From the NCBI GenBank assembly GCA_003326205.1, contig LWTK01000084.1, positions 186,001 through 250,000 on the forward strand: 64,000 nucleotides of DNA. Reading direction: 5' to 3'. Numbering within the stretch: position 1 is the stretch's first letter; each line of letters starts with the position of its first letter. Both the position numbers and the translations under genes were made by a program. Below are positions 34,808-43,872 of the stretch, one piece after another. A model generated the notes under the pieces. The model did not search any database. It was not told where the DNA came from and saw nothing but the letters and a program-made list of their open reading frames with translations. Origin of the DNA: Nostoc sp. ATCC 43529. GTDB taxonomy: Bacteria; Cyanobacteriota; Cyanobacteriia; Cyanobacteriales; Nostocaceae.

Positions 34808-37800
34808 ATGCATCGTATTAGTGGCATATCGGGTGGATTGAATCAGTCAGAAAGTTTAATTTTTATAGAACAAACTCCAGCGACCTTAGTCTTGATTACG
34901 GCTGCTGATACCGACATTCAAACCTTGGCGGCTGCGCTTGGCAAATTACCTGCACCCTTTCCCACATTCAGAGTCGCCAATCTGTTGCAATTGCAACAAC
35001 AATTAACTATAGATACTTACGCCGAGCAAGTTTTAGAACATGCCGAGGTAATAATTCTGCGCCTCTTAGGAGGACGTTCCTACTGGGCTTATGGCTTAGA
35101 AGTAGCGCAGGAAATCGTGCAACGTAATGGTACAACCCTTATTGTAATGCCCGGAGACGACAGTCTCGATCCCGACTTAATCTCCCAGTCTACTGTGCCT
35201 TTAGACATTGTTAACCAGGTATGGCAGTATTTTAGCGAAGGCGGCGTAGAAAATTTTGTCAATGCTTTGCAATTTATCGCCGACACTTGTCTGTCAACTG
35301 CATACAATCCTCCACTACCCCAGCGCATTCCGCGTGTGGGATTGTATGAATGGGTAGATGGGGAGATGGGGAGATGGGAAGATGAAGGAGAGTTAGAATC
35401 TCATTCATCCACTTCAGAACCTCGTTCATCTACCTTTGAAACTCAAAGTTTACAATCCTCCATCCCCTGCCTATCACGAATTCCGAACCCCCAGTCCCCA
35501 GTCCCTAATCCCCAATCCCCAATCCCCAAAGTCGGCATCCTTTTCTACCGCGCCCATTATTTAGCGGGAAACACTAGGGTAATCGATGCTTTATGCCAAG
35601 CCTTAGTAGAGAAAAATTTACAACCTGTACCAATTTTTGTTTCGTCATTGCGCGAACCGGATGTTCAACTTGAGTTGAGTGAATTTTTTCAACCCAAAGA
35701 AGCCGAAGCAATTGGACTGCTGTTGAATACCACCAGTTTTTCTCTAGCAAAGTTAGAAAGCGAGACACCCCAAACCGAACTATGGGAAAAGTTAGATGTG
35801 CCTGTATTGCAGGTTATTCTCAGTGGCGGTTCAGTTGAACAGTGGGAGTTAGAGTTTAAAGGCCTTTCTCCCCGCGATATTGGAATGAATGTAGCGCTAC
35901 CAGAAGTAGATGGGCGCATTATTACTCGTGCTGTGTCTTTTAAAGCGGTGCAAACTCGTAATTCCGATTTAGAGACAGATGTGGTAGTTTATGAACCAGT
36001 GAGCGATCGCATCGAGTTCGTTGCTCAACTAGCAGCAAATTGGGTGCGCCTCCGTTCAAAGCCACCCCAAGAGCGCCGAATTGCCCTAATTCTGGCAAAT
36101 TACCCCAACCGCAATGGACGCTTAGCTAACGGTGTAGGACTCGATACCCCAGCTAGTTGTGTAGAAATCCTGCAAGCGTTACACAAAGCAGGTTATCAAG
36201 TAGAAAATCCACCTGCTCAAGGAGATGAGTTGATTCAACGGCTAACATCTGGCGTCACCAACGATCCCGAAAGTCAAGAATGGCGTCCGGTGCAGCAAAG
36301 CCTCTCTTGGGCAGAGTATCAAGAATATTTCGCTTCTTTGCCACCAGCTGTGCAGCAAGGTATTAGCGAACGGTGGGGAGTGGAAGAGGACGCGGAGACT
36401 GGGAGACGTGGGGACGCGGAGAGTTCTTTCCCCGCGTCCCCGTGTCCCCGCGTCTCCGTGTCCTCCTTTCCCGTTCCTGGAATTCAACTAGGCAACATTT
36501 TCGTGGGAATTCAGCCACCAAGGGGCTATGATAATGACCCCAGTTTGAATTATCATGCGCCGGATTTAGAACCAACCCATGCTTATTTGGCTTTTTACTA
36601 TTGGGTTAGAGAATGTTTTGGTGCTGATGCTGTAGTTCATGTGGGCAAACATGGAAATTTAGAATGGCTACCTGGTAAAAGTGTGGCTTTATCAAGTAAT
36701 TGTTACCCAGAAGTAGCTTTCGGCGCACTTCCCCACTTATACCCGTTTATTGTCAATGACCCTGGTGAAGGTTCCCAAGCCAAACGCCGCGCCCAAGCAG
36801 TAATTGTAGATCACCTCACGCCGCCTATGACTCGTGCAGAACTTTACGGTTCTTTGCAACAGTTAGAGAATTTAATTGATGAGTATTATGAAGCCGAAAG
36901 TTTAGATCCTTCCCGTTTACCAACAATTCGCGATCGCATCCGGGAATTGATTCTTCAAGAAAATTTACATCTAGATTTAGGAATCCAAAACGAAGAAATT
37001 TTAAATTATGAATTTAAAATTTTAAATTCATTAGATGGTTATCTTTGCGAACTCAAAGAAGCTCAAATCCGTGACGGGTTACACATTTTTGGGCAATGTC
37101 CCCAAGGACAGCAATTAAGAGATTTAATAGTGGCGATCGCTCGCATACCAAATCGCTATTCTGTAGGCATTACCCGTGCCATAGCCCAAGATTGGGGTCT
37201 AGACTTCGATCCCCTCACAGCAGACCTTTCCATGAGTAGCGGTCAATATTCCGTAGTCAATGGCACAGAATGTCGCACCATCGGTGATATTGTTGAAGTC
37301 CTAGAACAACACGCCGCCCTTTTAGTAGAACAAATCATTAACCAGAATTCAGAATTCAGAACTCAGAATTCAGAACTCCCAACTCCTAACTCCTCACTCT
37401 TAACTCTCCACTCCCCACTCAGCACTACCCTCGACTGGATACGCGATCGCCTCCTTCCTGCTTTACAACAAACTGACCAAGAGATTACCTATTTATTACA
37501 CGGACTCGATGGCGGATATGTCCCGAGTGCCCCATCTGGCGCACCCACCCGCGGACGCCCGGAAGTTCTACCAACGGGGAAAAACTTTTATTCTGTGGAT
37601 ATTCGCGCCATTCCCACAGAAACAGCTTGGGATATCGGCAGAAAAGCCGCTGAAACCCTCGTTGAATATTACACCCAAGAACATGGTGAGTATCCAAAAA
37701 CACTAGGCTTATCATTGTGGGGAACTGCCACCATGAGAACTGGAGGCGATGACATTGCCGAGGCTTTGGCTTTACTGGGAGTCAGACCCGTGTGGGATGG

Positions 37801-38857
37801 TGCAGCACGGCGAGTCGTGGATTTTGAAATTTTGCCTCTGGCAGTTTTGGGGCGTCCCCGCGTAGATGTTACCTTGCGAATTTCCGGATTCTTCCGCGAT
37901 GCATTTCCCAACTTAATTGATTTATTCGCGCAAGCAGTGACAGCGGTGGCAAACTTGGATGAACCCCCAGAACAAAATCCACTCGCGGTTGCAGTTCGCC
38001 AAGAGACTGATTTGTGGACTCAACAAGGTTTAACTTTAGAAGCAGCAAAAGTGCGATCGCTTTATCGCATCTTTGGTTCTCGCCCAGGTGCCTACGGCGC
38101 CGGACTCCAAGGCCTAATAGAATCGCAAAACTGGACAGATGACCAAGACTTAGCCCGCGCCTACATCAACTGGAGTTCTTACGCCTACTCCTCGGCAGGG
38201 GGAGCAGGGGAGGCAGGGGGAGCTGAAACTTTTCCTAATTCCCAATGCCCAATGCCCAATGCCCCATGCCCCATGCCCACTCCCGAAATCTTCGAGCAAC
38301 GCCTAGCCCAAATGCAAGTCGTACTCCACAATCAAGACAACCGCGAACACGACCTACTCGATTCTGATGATTATTACCAATTTCAGGGGGGCTTAACAGT
38401 TGCGGTGCGTTCTCTACAAGGAAAAAATCCTCAAATTTATTTTGGGGATCATTCTATACCTGCCCAACCGCGAATCCGCCAACTGAGAGAAGAAATCGCA
38501 CGGGTGTATCGTTCTCGCGTAGTCAATCCTAAGTGGATTTCGGGAGTTATGGGTCACGGTTATAAAGGTGCTTTTGAAATGGCAGCAACAGTGGACTATT
38601 TATTCGCCTATGATGCTACAACTAAATGTGTTGAAGATTATATGTATCAAGGCATTGTACAAGCTTATTTACTCGATCCAGTTGTTTTAGAATTCATTGA
38701 GGAAAAAAACCCTTATGCACTGCGTGATATTGCTGAAAGATTATTAGAAGCACACAAGCGCAATTTATGGCAGGATGTAAATATAGGAACACTAGAAACG
38801 TTGAGAAACCTAGTACATCAAGCTGAAGCAGTTATCGAAGAAAAATCAATGGTGTAG
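34808..38857 (+). CDS. cobN: Cobaltochelatase subunit CobN, with multiple repeat-derived inserts
   Basis: A 1349-residue large subunit of the ATP-dependent cobaltochelatase, which inserts cobalt into a corrin precursor of cobalamin. The N-terminus (TPATLVLITAADTDIQTL), HVGKHGNLEWLPGKSVAL and MGHGYKGAFEMAATVDYLF mark CobN rather than the magnesium chelatase subunit ChlH. The protein seems about 150 residues longer than needed: low-complexity blocks at about 182-241, 524-556, 843-874 and 1130-1158 are translated from four kinds of spacer repeat. A fifth may lie near 728-740. All keep the frame, and the motifs between them are intact, so the enzyme is probably functional. No B12 riboswitch was recognised upstream. 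The next gene starts 9 bases after its stop. Confidence 0.93.
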   Translation: MHRISGISGGLNQSESLIFIEQTPATLVLITAADTDIQTLAAALGKLPAPFPTFRVANLLQLQQQLTIDTYAEQVLEHAEVIILRLLGGRSYWAYGLEVAQEIVQRNGTTLIVMPGDDSLDPDLISQSTVPLDIVNQVWQYFSEGGVENFVNALQFIADTCLSTAYNPPLPQRIPRVGLYEWVDGEMGRWEDEGELESHSSTSEPRSSTFETQSLQSSIPCLSRIPNPQSPVPNPQSPIPKVGILFYRAHYLAGNTRVIDALCQALVEKNLQPVPIFVSSLREPDVQLELSEFFQPKEAEAIGLLLNTTSFSLAKLESETPQTELWEKLDVPVLQVILSGGSVEQWELEFKGLSPRDIGMNVALPEVDGRIITRAVSFKAVQTRNSDLETDVVVYEPVSDRIEFVAQLAANWVRLRSKPPQERRIALILANYPNRNGRLANGVGLDTPASCVEILQALHKAGYQVENPPAQGDELIQRLTSGVTNDPESQEWRPVQQSLSWAEYQEYFASLPPAVQQGISERWGVEEDAETGRRGDAESSFPASPCPRVSVSSFPVPGIQLGNIFVGIQPPRGYDNDPSLNYHAPDLEPTHAYLAFYYWVRECFGADAVVHVGKHGNLEWLPGKSVALSSNCYPEVAFGALPHLYPFIVNDPGEGSQAKRRAQAVIVDHLTPPMTRAELYGSLQQLENLIDEYYEAESLDPSRLPTIRDRIRELILQENLHLDLGIQNEEILNYEFKILNSLDGYLCELKEAQIRDGLHIFGQCPQGQQLRDLIVAIARIPNRYSVGITRAIAQDWGLDFDPLTADLSMSSGQYSVVNGTECRTIGDIVEVLEQHAALLVEQIINQNSEFRTQNSELPTPNSSLLTLHSPLSTTLDWIRDRLLPALQQTDQEITYLLHGLDGGYVPSAPSGAPTRGRPEVLPTGKNFYSVDIRAIPTETAWDIGRKAAETLVEYYTQEHGEYPKTLGLSLWGTATMRTGGDDIAEALALLGVRPVWDGAARRVVDFEILPLAVLGRPRVDVTLRISGFFRDAFPNLIDLFAQAVTAVANLDEPPEQNPLAVAVRQETDLWTQQGLTLEAAKVRSLYRIFGSRPGAYGAGLQGLIESQNWTDDQDLARAYINWSSYAYSSAGGAGEAGGAETFPNSQCPMPNAPCPMPTPEIFEQRLAQMQVVLHNQDNREHDLLDSDDYYQFQGGLTVAVRSLQGKNPQIYFGDHSIPAQPRIRQLREEIARVYRSRVVNPKWISGVMGHGYKGAFEMAATVDYLFAYDATTKCVEDYMYQGIVQAYLLDPVVLEFIEEKNPYALRDIAERLLEAHKRNLWQDVNIGTLETLRNLVHQAEAVIEEKSMV
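35352..35530 (+). repeat. cobN insert 1: GGGGAGAT and CCCCAATC/CCCCAGT repeats
   Basis: Tandem GGGGAGATGGGAAGAT units at the start and CCCCAATCCCC units at the end, in frame. Confidence 0.82.
36378..36475 (+). repeat. cobN insert 2: GACGCGG / CCCCGCGTC repeats
   Basis: GAGGACGCGGAGAC-type units on the left and their complement (CCCCGCGTCTCC) on the right, so the insert can fold on itself. The frame is kept. Confidence 0.85.
37336..37430 (+). repeat. cobN insert 3: CAGAATT and CTCCCCACT repeats
   Basis: Heptamer-like CAGAATTCAGAAC units and ACTCCTAACTCC/CTCCACTCCCC units, in frame. Confidence 0.82.
38196..38285 (+). repeat. cobN insert 4: GGCAGGGGG and CCCAATG/CCCCATG repeats
   Basis: GGCAGGGGGAGCAGGGG units followed by tandem CCCAATGCCC units, read as Gly/Ala-rich and Pro/Met/Cys-rich residues. 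Confidence 0.82.
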
Positions 38858-38866
38858 GAAAAAAAT

Positions 38867-40003
38867 ATGGAGAATCTTGCGTATTTACACCTAGCTTACG
38901 CCTACGAAGACGGCACACCCAGTGAATTGATTTCGCTCAGTTCTTTGTTAAACAATGCAACTGCACCAAACTGGGGACGGCTTTCTGGAAAGGCTTGGAA
39001 GTATATGCTGCCCCTTGCTCTGTCTTTGTCTATTCTCAGTGCTGTCAGCAGCGTTATGGCACTGCAAAAAGGCGACCAAGGGCCCTCTGTCAGAAATTTA
39101 CAACAAAAGTTAAAATCAGCAGGTTTTTATCAAGCTCCCATCACCCAAGTATATGACGCATCCACAGAAGAATCTGTGCGGCGCTTTCAAAGGGCTGCTG
39201 GCATACAAGTAAACGGTGTTGTTGGAGCAACCACTTTACAAAAATTAGAAAACTGGCAAGCTAAAAAGCCTAGTCCTGCAACTGCACAAGCTAAAAAAAC
39301 TGCTGCGACTACACAAGCTAAAAAAACTAGCACTACAAGTTCAGCTAGTTCAGCAACCAACCAACGCCGCAATTCTAACTATTTGACGAAGGGAGATGAA
39401 GGCGAAAATGTTAGAGTTTTGCAAGAACGCTTAAGAGTTGCAGGCTTCTATTACGGGAACGCTACAGGAATATTTGGCCCGATTACTGAAGAAGCTGTTA
39501 AGCGCTTCCAAGATTCTTACAACTTAAGTGTTGATGGAATTGTTGGCCCGGCAACATTAAGTAAATTGCCACCAGTTGGCGTTGGTGATGGAGAAGAAGC
39601 TCCTAAAAAAGCAGCAGATCGAAGCAAACTCCGCCTTGGCGATCGCGGTGAGCCAGTTAGATTACTTCAAGAACACCTAATTCAAGCAGGATATTTAGAG
39701 GGAGAGCCAAATGGCTACTATGGCCCCTACACAACCGATGCCGTCAAGAGATTTCAAGCAGCTAATTTCTTGGCAGCAAGTGGTGTTGCTGGCCCAACTA
39801 CTAGAGCTAAATTATATAGCTCAATAAATACTGCCCCAAAAAGCGACTTTAGCGTCCTCGAAATCCAAACACGATTGCGGGAGCGCGGTTTTTATAAAGG
39901 CAAGCTCAACGGTGTAATGGCAGATGACACCAAAAAAGCAATTAAACAAGCCCAAGAATTCTACGGTATTAGCCTCAAGGATCTTAAGAGCGGACGCTTT
40001 TAG
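38867..40003 (+). CDS. Membrane-anchored peptidoglycan-binding protein (alr1690-like)
   Basis: A 378-residue protein. After a short cytoplasmic part comes a membrane helix (about 46-64). Four peptidoglycan-binding-1 repeats then follow at about 68-125, 173-228, 258-315 and 330-378, the last one degenerate. Each has the L..G..G..V..LQ..L...GFY core. A Lys/Thr/Ala-rich linker (128-170) separates the first two. It should tie the cell wall to the membrane. It starts 9 bases after cobN and is convergent with furA. In Anabaena sp. PCC 7120 the gene at this position reads through to give an antisense RNA of furA. A hairpin at its stop codon is weak as a terminator. Confidence 0.88.
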   Translation: MENLAYLHLAYAYEDGTPSELISLSSLLNNATAPNWGRLSGKAWKYMLPLALSLSILSAVSSVMALQKGDQGPSVRNLQQKLKSAGFYQAPITQVYDASTEESVRRFQRAAGIQVNGVVGATTLQKLENWQAKKPSPATAQAKKTAATTQAKKTSTTSSASSATNQRRNSNYLTKGDEGENVRVLQERLRVAGFYYGNATGIFGPITEEAVKRFQDSYNLSVDGIVGPATLSKLPPVGVGDGEEAPKKAADRSKLRLGDRGEPVRLLQEHLIQAGYLEGEPNGYYGPYTTDAVKRFQAANFLAASGVAGPTTRAKLYSSINTAPKSDFSVLEIQTRLRERGFYKGKLNGVMADDTKKAIKQAQEFYGISLKDLKSGRF

Positions 40004-40011
40004 CATCCGCT
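39989..40011 (+). terminator. Weak terminator-like hairpin across the stop codon
   Basis: AGCGGA-C-GCT pairs with AGC-A-TCCGCT around a TTT loop. Only TTGGGGTTG follows, not a T run, so termination is probably incomplete. That would suit read-through into antisense furA. Confidence 0.5.
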
Positions 40012-40134
40012 TTGGGGTTGTTAGTATCAGTCCTCAACTGGTTGCTTGCCTCCAGTAACAGCAAAGAAAGGAACTGCTCAAAATTCCACTTATTTGGTTA
40101 ATTTGAGTAGTTTCGTTTTTTGTCTACCCAACTG

Positions 40135-40590
40135 CTAAAGCGGCATCAGCGCTCGTTGACACTTAGGACACACCGCATGGATGGTCATTTGACAGTCAAG
40201 TAAATGAAAGCCTTCTTTTTGAGCAGTTTTCGCCCCAATTTTTAAAATTGAGTCGTTTTTAAACTCAATGGTTGAGTTACAGCGAACACAAATTAAGTGA
40301 TGGTGGTGATGGGGATAGGGCTGGTTGAGTTCATAATGCTTATGTCCCTCACCTAGTTCTAGTTCCCGTAGAATCCCCATTCGCGCCATCAACTTCAAAG
40401 TCCGATAAATAGTTGACAGACTGATCCCTTCACCATCAGTTTCTAACCGATGATAAAGATCTTCCGCACTTAGATGTTCACCTTGCGGAAGTTCTTGAAA
40501 AATGTGTAAAATTGTTTCGCGCTGGGGAGTTAAACGCCAGCCTCGGTCGTTCAGTTCCGCCTTGAGTGAAGTAGTTGTGTAGACTGTCAT
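40135..40590 (-). CDS. furA: Ferric uptake regulator FurA
   Basis: A 151-residue Fur repressor. The winged helix (1-85, SLSTIYRTLKLM recognition region) is followed by a dimerisation domain with HHHHH (94-98) and five cysteines: Cys101, Cys104 (CVRC), Cys133, Cys141 and Cys144 (CPKC). Length and cysteine pattern match what I know of FurA from Anabaena sp. PCC 7120, a heme- and redox-sensitive iron regulator. The neighbours, a peptidoglycan-binding gene and sigC, are also the same. An 8-bp inverted repeat lies 10 bases upstream of the ATG and could take part in autoregulation. Confidence 0.95.
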   Translation of the reverse strand: MTVYTTTSLKAELNDRGWRLTPQRETILHIFQELPQGEHLSAEDLYHRLETDGEGISLSTIYRTLKLMARMGILRELELGEGHKHYELNQPYPHHHHHLICVRCNSTIEFKNDSILKIGAKTAQKEGFHLLDCQMTIHAVCPKCQRALMPL

Positions 40591-40599
40591 AGCTAATAT

Positions 40600-40626
40600 T
40601 TCTCAACAAAGCCTATTAGTTGAGAA
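40600..40626 (-). promoter_or_regulatory. TTCTCAAC/GTTGAGAA inverted repeat upstream of furA
   Basis: Exact 8-base arms at 40600-40607 and 40619-40626 with 11 bases between, just upstream of the furA start. A further TTGAGAAT lies at 40669-40676. It does not match the classical Fur box well, so the binding protein is uncertain; FurA itself is one possibility. Confidence 0.4.
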
Positions 40627-40896
40627 TATAACAAATCTTGGGAGCAATTTGCAACAATCATTGCCTATTGAGAATCTTTACTAAAAGCTTAAGAAAAATT
40701 CATCAAACTTTGATGAGTAATCAGTTAACAATACGATCCCAGCCTTCAAGATATTCTGAGCAAAGGTGTGGGGAAAGTGCTGTAACCTTAGATGCAAATA
40801 ATTGGCTATAAGCTTGTGATAAGTTTTGTGTCTGTAGATCGAATACAGTTGTTTGTTGCTAGTCACTTGTTAGGCAAAGTTTTCAAATGACAAGAC

Positions 40897-40935
40897 ACAA
40901 AGTCTGAACCTCGGCAAGCCACGCTCAGACTTTGT
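40897..40935 (-). terminator. Hairpin after sigC
   Basis: Perfect 11-base arms (ACAAAGTCTGA and complement) around a 17-base loop, 31 bases past the sigC stop. No U run follows on the minus strand, so it may stabilise or process the 3' end rather than terminate. Confidence 0.45.
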
Positions 40936-40965
40936 AAAAGAGGACTAATGACAAATGACCATTGA

Positions 40966-42216
40966 CTAACTTAGAGACTCCAAATAATCGCGGATGAGGT
41001 TGCGGCGCTTCGGTTGGCGTAGCTTTTGCAAAGCCTTAGATTCAATTTGTCGTACTCGTTCCCGTGACAAATCAAGAGCGCGTCCAATTTCTGCTAAAGA
41101 GTAAGGATGACCATCTGCCAAGCCAAATCGCATCAAAATCACGTCGCGTTCGCGGCTAGTTAAATCTGACAGAAGATGATGCAAGTCTTTTTGTAAAGAT
41201 TCTCGCATTAACATCTCTTCAGGAGTTACATTATCAGTCTCTAGTAATTCTCCTAACTCAGTATCTTTATCTTTTCCTACCTTGGTTTCCAAAGACACGG
41301 AGCGAGGAACCCGCAACAAAACCTCACGTACTTGAGTAGGCGTCATTTCTAACTCAGTAGCCAGATCCTCTAGAGTCGGAGTGCGACCTTTTTCTTGAGC
41401 AATTTTGCGTTGGGCTTTTTTGATTTTGTTTAACTTTTCTGTAATATGAACAGGTAGGCGGATTGTGCGACTAGAAGTAGCGATCGCCCGTGTAATTCCC
41501 TGACGAATCCACCAGTAAGCATAGGTACTGAAGCGATAACCCTTAGTTGGGTCAAATTTTTCTACAGCTCTTTCTAGACCTAAAGTACCTTCTTGGACTA
41601 AATCCAACAATTCCAAACCACGATTTTGATACTTCTTAGCAACAGACACAACCAGGCGAAGATTAGCCTTAATCATGTGTTCTTTTGCCTGGAGTCCTTG
41701 GGACTGAATTTGCTCCAATTCTTCTACTGTCAACTTGGCAATTTCAGCCCAGCGACGTTTGCCCTCTGCCAAAATCGGTCTGAGATCCGATACCATGACA
41801 CCAGCAGTGGTAGCCCACCTTTCCAAAGACGGCCGATGTCCTAGTTCTGAAGTCAAACGCTCTTGAACTTCAATTAACTTTTGATAAGGTGAAATTACCT
41901 CATCTCCTTGCTTTGCTGCATTAGCAAGTACTATCCGCATCCGCAAGTAGCGTTGAACTTTTTGAGCTTCTGAAACCTCTTCATCCCGCCCTAACAACCT
42001 AACCCGACCAATTTCCTGAAGATATAGACGTACAAGGTCTGTACTACGGCGGTTGGCGTTAGCAGCAAAGTTAGCATGGTCTACAGAAGCCATTTCTAAC
42101 TCTTGTAGATCGTCTACCGATAACTCACTCTCATCAACCGTGAGATCTGAGTCCAAAACCTGGCGGGACTTTTGGGTATTGTAGGCGGCATCTGCATAAA
42201 AAGATGTTGCTGGCAT
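40966..42216 (-). CDS. sigC: Group 2 sigma-70 factor SigC
   Basis: A 416-residue sigma factor. Region 1.2 has STDLVRLYLQEIGRVRLL. Region 2 has ANLRLVVSVAKKYQNRGLELLDLVQEGTLGL and FSTYAYWWIRQGITRAI. Region 3 follows, and region 4 ends with SLAEIGRALDLSRERVRQIESKALQKLR. The N-terminus (MPATSFYADAAYNT) and the place next to furA match sigC of Anabaena sp. PCC 7120, a non-essential group 2 factor linked to nitrogen-step adaptation. ATG 42216 is preferred; the longer frame would need TTG. No NtcA-type GTA-N8-TAC site was found in the upstream gap by eye. Confidence 0.92.
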   Translation of the reverse strand: MPATSFYADAAYNTQKSRQVLDSDLTVDESELSVDDLQELEMASVDHANFAANANRRSTDLVRLYLQEIGRVRLLGRDEEVSEAQKVQRYLRMRIVLANAAKQGDEVISPYQKLIEVQERLTSELGHRPSLERWATTAGVMVSDLRPILAEGKRRWAEIAKLTVEELEQIQSQGLQAKEHMIKANLRLVVSVAKKYQNRGLELLDLVQEGTLGLERAVEKFDPTKGYRFSTYAYWWIRQGITRAIATSSRTIRLPVHITEKLNKIKKAQRKIAQEKGRTPTLEDLATELEMTPTQVREVLLRVPRSVSLETKVGKDKDTELGELLETDNVTPEEMLMRESLQKDLHHLLSDLTSRERDVILMRFGLADGHPYSLAEIGRALDLSRERVRQIESKALQKLRQPKRRNLIRDYLESLS

Positions 42217-42778
42217 AAAGCGTCTCAATGGCTCCAGGTAACAATAGATTAGGGTCAGCTTAAGATTACGGTCAGCTATTCAACTGTTGCTATTGTTCCC
42301 GTGATTCTCGATGAACTAACACGGTAGAGAATTCCATTACAATTAATTTTTTAAGAAAATTAGGGTAATGGTTTTATTGAATACATTATTACTGAACTTA
42401 ATCGGCTGCTAAGCTTCTGATTGAACCAATAGCTATTCAAATCCGCAGCTAGGCTTTCAATATCTAAACTACTTAGTTAAGATTTCAAATTTGATTGTTT
42501 TTGATAGTTACTTTTGTAACACTGTATAAACATAATTCAGTGAATATCTTGTTTATATTTGTCATAGTCACATTTACATGGCTACGAAAGTAATATCCTG
42601 ACGATTTACCAATTTTTTCTCAGGATTATTTGGGAATAAGTTTAACTAATAGATCTGGGAGAACTGATTAGCGTCCCAAGAAGACGCAAAGACTAGAAGA
42701 CACTCTGACCCAAAGAATGTTTGCGATTGATTCCCCGTGTCAGAACGTCCTCTTTCCCTGTATCGCCGTGTCTGCCTA
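42217..42778. other. 562-base spacer upstream of sigC
   Basis: An AT-rich spacer. A GTTAC-TTTT-GTAAC inverted repeat lies at 42507-42520, and GACGCAAAGAC/GTGTCAGAACG-type repeats at about 42670-42770 end against gpsA. The sigC promoter should lie in the right-hand part of the sigC-proximal region. No gene is seen. Confidence 0.5.
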
Positions 42779-43708
42779 CTAGTAGTTATACTCAGGTTTG
42801 ATATCTCGCAGCATCAGTTCATCAAGTGCTTGTCTGGGTGTGATATCACCCTGAAGTAAGCGATAAACTTGCTCGGTAATTGGCACAGCAATGTTTTGTT
42901 GCTTGGCTCGTTGTATCAAAACCCGACAAGTGTTAACTCCCTCAGCGGTTCCTTGTAAATTTGCCAGAATTTCTGTGAGTGTCTTACCGCCAGCTAGCTG
43001 ATAGCCGACTTGGTAATTGCGACTTAAGGGACTGTTGCAGGTTGCTAACAAATCTCCTAGACCCGATAAACCATAAAATGTTTCCGTCTTTGCGCCCCAG
43101 TCGTTACCGACGCGAATTATTTCTGTAAGTCCACGGGTAACTAAAGCAGCTTTGGCATTAGTTCCTAGTTGTAAACCATCGCACACACCAGCAGCGATCG
43201 CAATAACATTTTTCAGAGTTCCCCCTAGTTCTACACCAAGGGGATCGGGATTGGTATATACCCGGAAACGATGTGAAGAAAATACTAACTGCACTACTTC
43301 AGCAGCCGTGGGAATATTACTCGCTACCACCGTTGCTGCTGGTAATTCTTGTTCAATTTCTTTAGATAAATTCGGCCCTGACAGAACAACTACTGCATGG
43401 CTAGGGAATATTGTTTGCCAAATTTGCGATGGCGTACAGGTGGTTTGAGGATCTAAACCTTTCGTTGCTGTGATGAAAATTGTCTCTGGAAAAAGGGGGA
43501 AACAGTGGACTTGGCAAGCAACATCTCTGACACCTGTCATAGAGATAGCTGACAGGACTATTTGGACATCTTTTAATACTGCTTCGAGAGTTTGAGAACC
43601 GTGACGCGACCAGAGACGCACCTCATGGCCGTTCGCAGCTGCTAGATTTGCCAGCGCCGTACCCCAAGCACCTGCACCCAGAATTGTCACGGATTTTCGA
43701 CTAACCAT
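42779..43708 (-). CDS. gpsA: NAD(P)-dependent glycerol-3-phosphate dehydrogenase
   Basis: A 309-residue enzyme that makes sn-glycerol-3-phosphate from dihydroxyacetone phosphate for membrane lipid synthesis. The Rossmann motif TILGAGAWGTALA is at the N-terminus. The catalytic-region motifs VELGGTLKNVIAIAAG (with the active Lys), GLSGLGDLLATC and AEGVNTCRV are all intact. It is slightly shorter than many GpsA proteins, with a compact loop after the first helix pair. It follows lipA on the same strand after 164 bases that hold GATTAATC repeats. Confidence 0.95.
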   Translation of the reverse strand: MVSRKSVTILGAGAWGTALANLAAANGHEVRLWSRHGSQTLEAVLKDVQIVLSAISMTGVRDVACQVHCFPLFPETIFITATKGLDPQTTCTPSQIWQTIFPSHAVVVLSGPNLSKEIEQELPAATVVASNIPTAAEVVQLVFSSHRFRVYTNPDPLGVELGGTLKNVIAIAAGVCDGLQLGTNAKAALVTRGLTEIIRVGNDWGAKTETFYGLSGLGDLLATCNSPLSRNYQVGYQLAGGKTLTEILANLQGTAEGVNTCRVLIQRAKQQNIAVPITEQVYRLLQGDITPRQALDELMLRDIKPEYNY

Positions 43709-43778
43709 TACTCAAGAGACTCCACGAGTTGCACTGACAAAGTAAAGATAAAATTTTTCTTCCCCACTCCCCACCTTT

Positions 43779-43828
43779 GTACAGACGCGGGATTAATCGT
43801 TTATACAGACGCGATTAATCGCGTCTCT
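43779..43828. repeat. Two GACGCG(G)ATTAATCG units between lipA and gpsA
   Basis: TGTACAGACGCGGGATTAATCG and then ATACAGACGCGATTAATCGC, members of the palindrome family also inside the kinase gene at 34183. Confidence 0.85.
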
Positions 43829-43872
43829 ACCTATTCCCCATTTCTCCATCTCTTGACTCACTAATCTAAAAT

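Larger units (their letters stand above)
40591..40965. other. sigC-furA spacer with candidate operator and hairpin
   Basis: Holds the TTCTCAAC inverted repeat, a third TTGAGAAT copy at 40669-40676 and the hairpin at 40897-40935 after sigC. No gene is convincing. Confidence 0.55.

Noticed and set aside
34808..38857. Magnesium chelatase subunit ChlH
   Set aside because: The size is similar to ChlH, but the N-terminus and motifs are those of CobN, and the extra length comes from inserts.
40681..40866. 61-codon frame between furA and sigC
   Set aside because: Low-complexity, AT-rich, with no family resemblance or start signal.
42217..42778. NtcA site upstream of sigC
   Set aside because: No GTA-N8-TAC match was found by eye.
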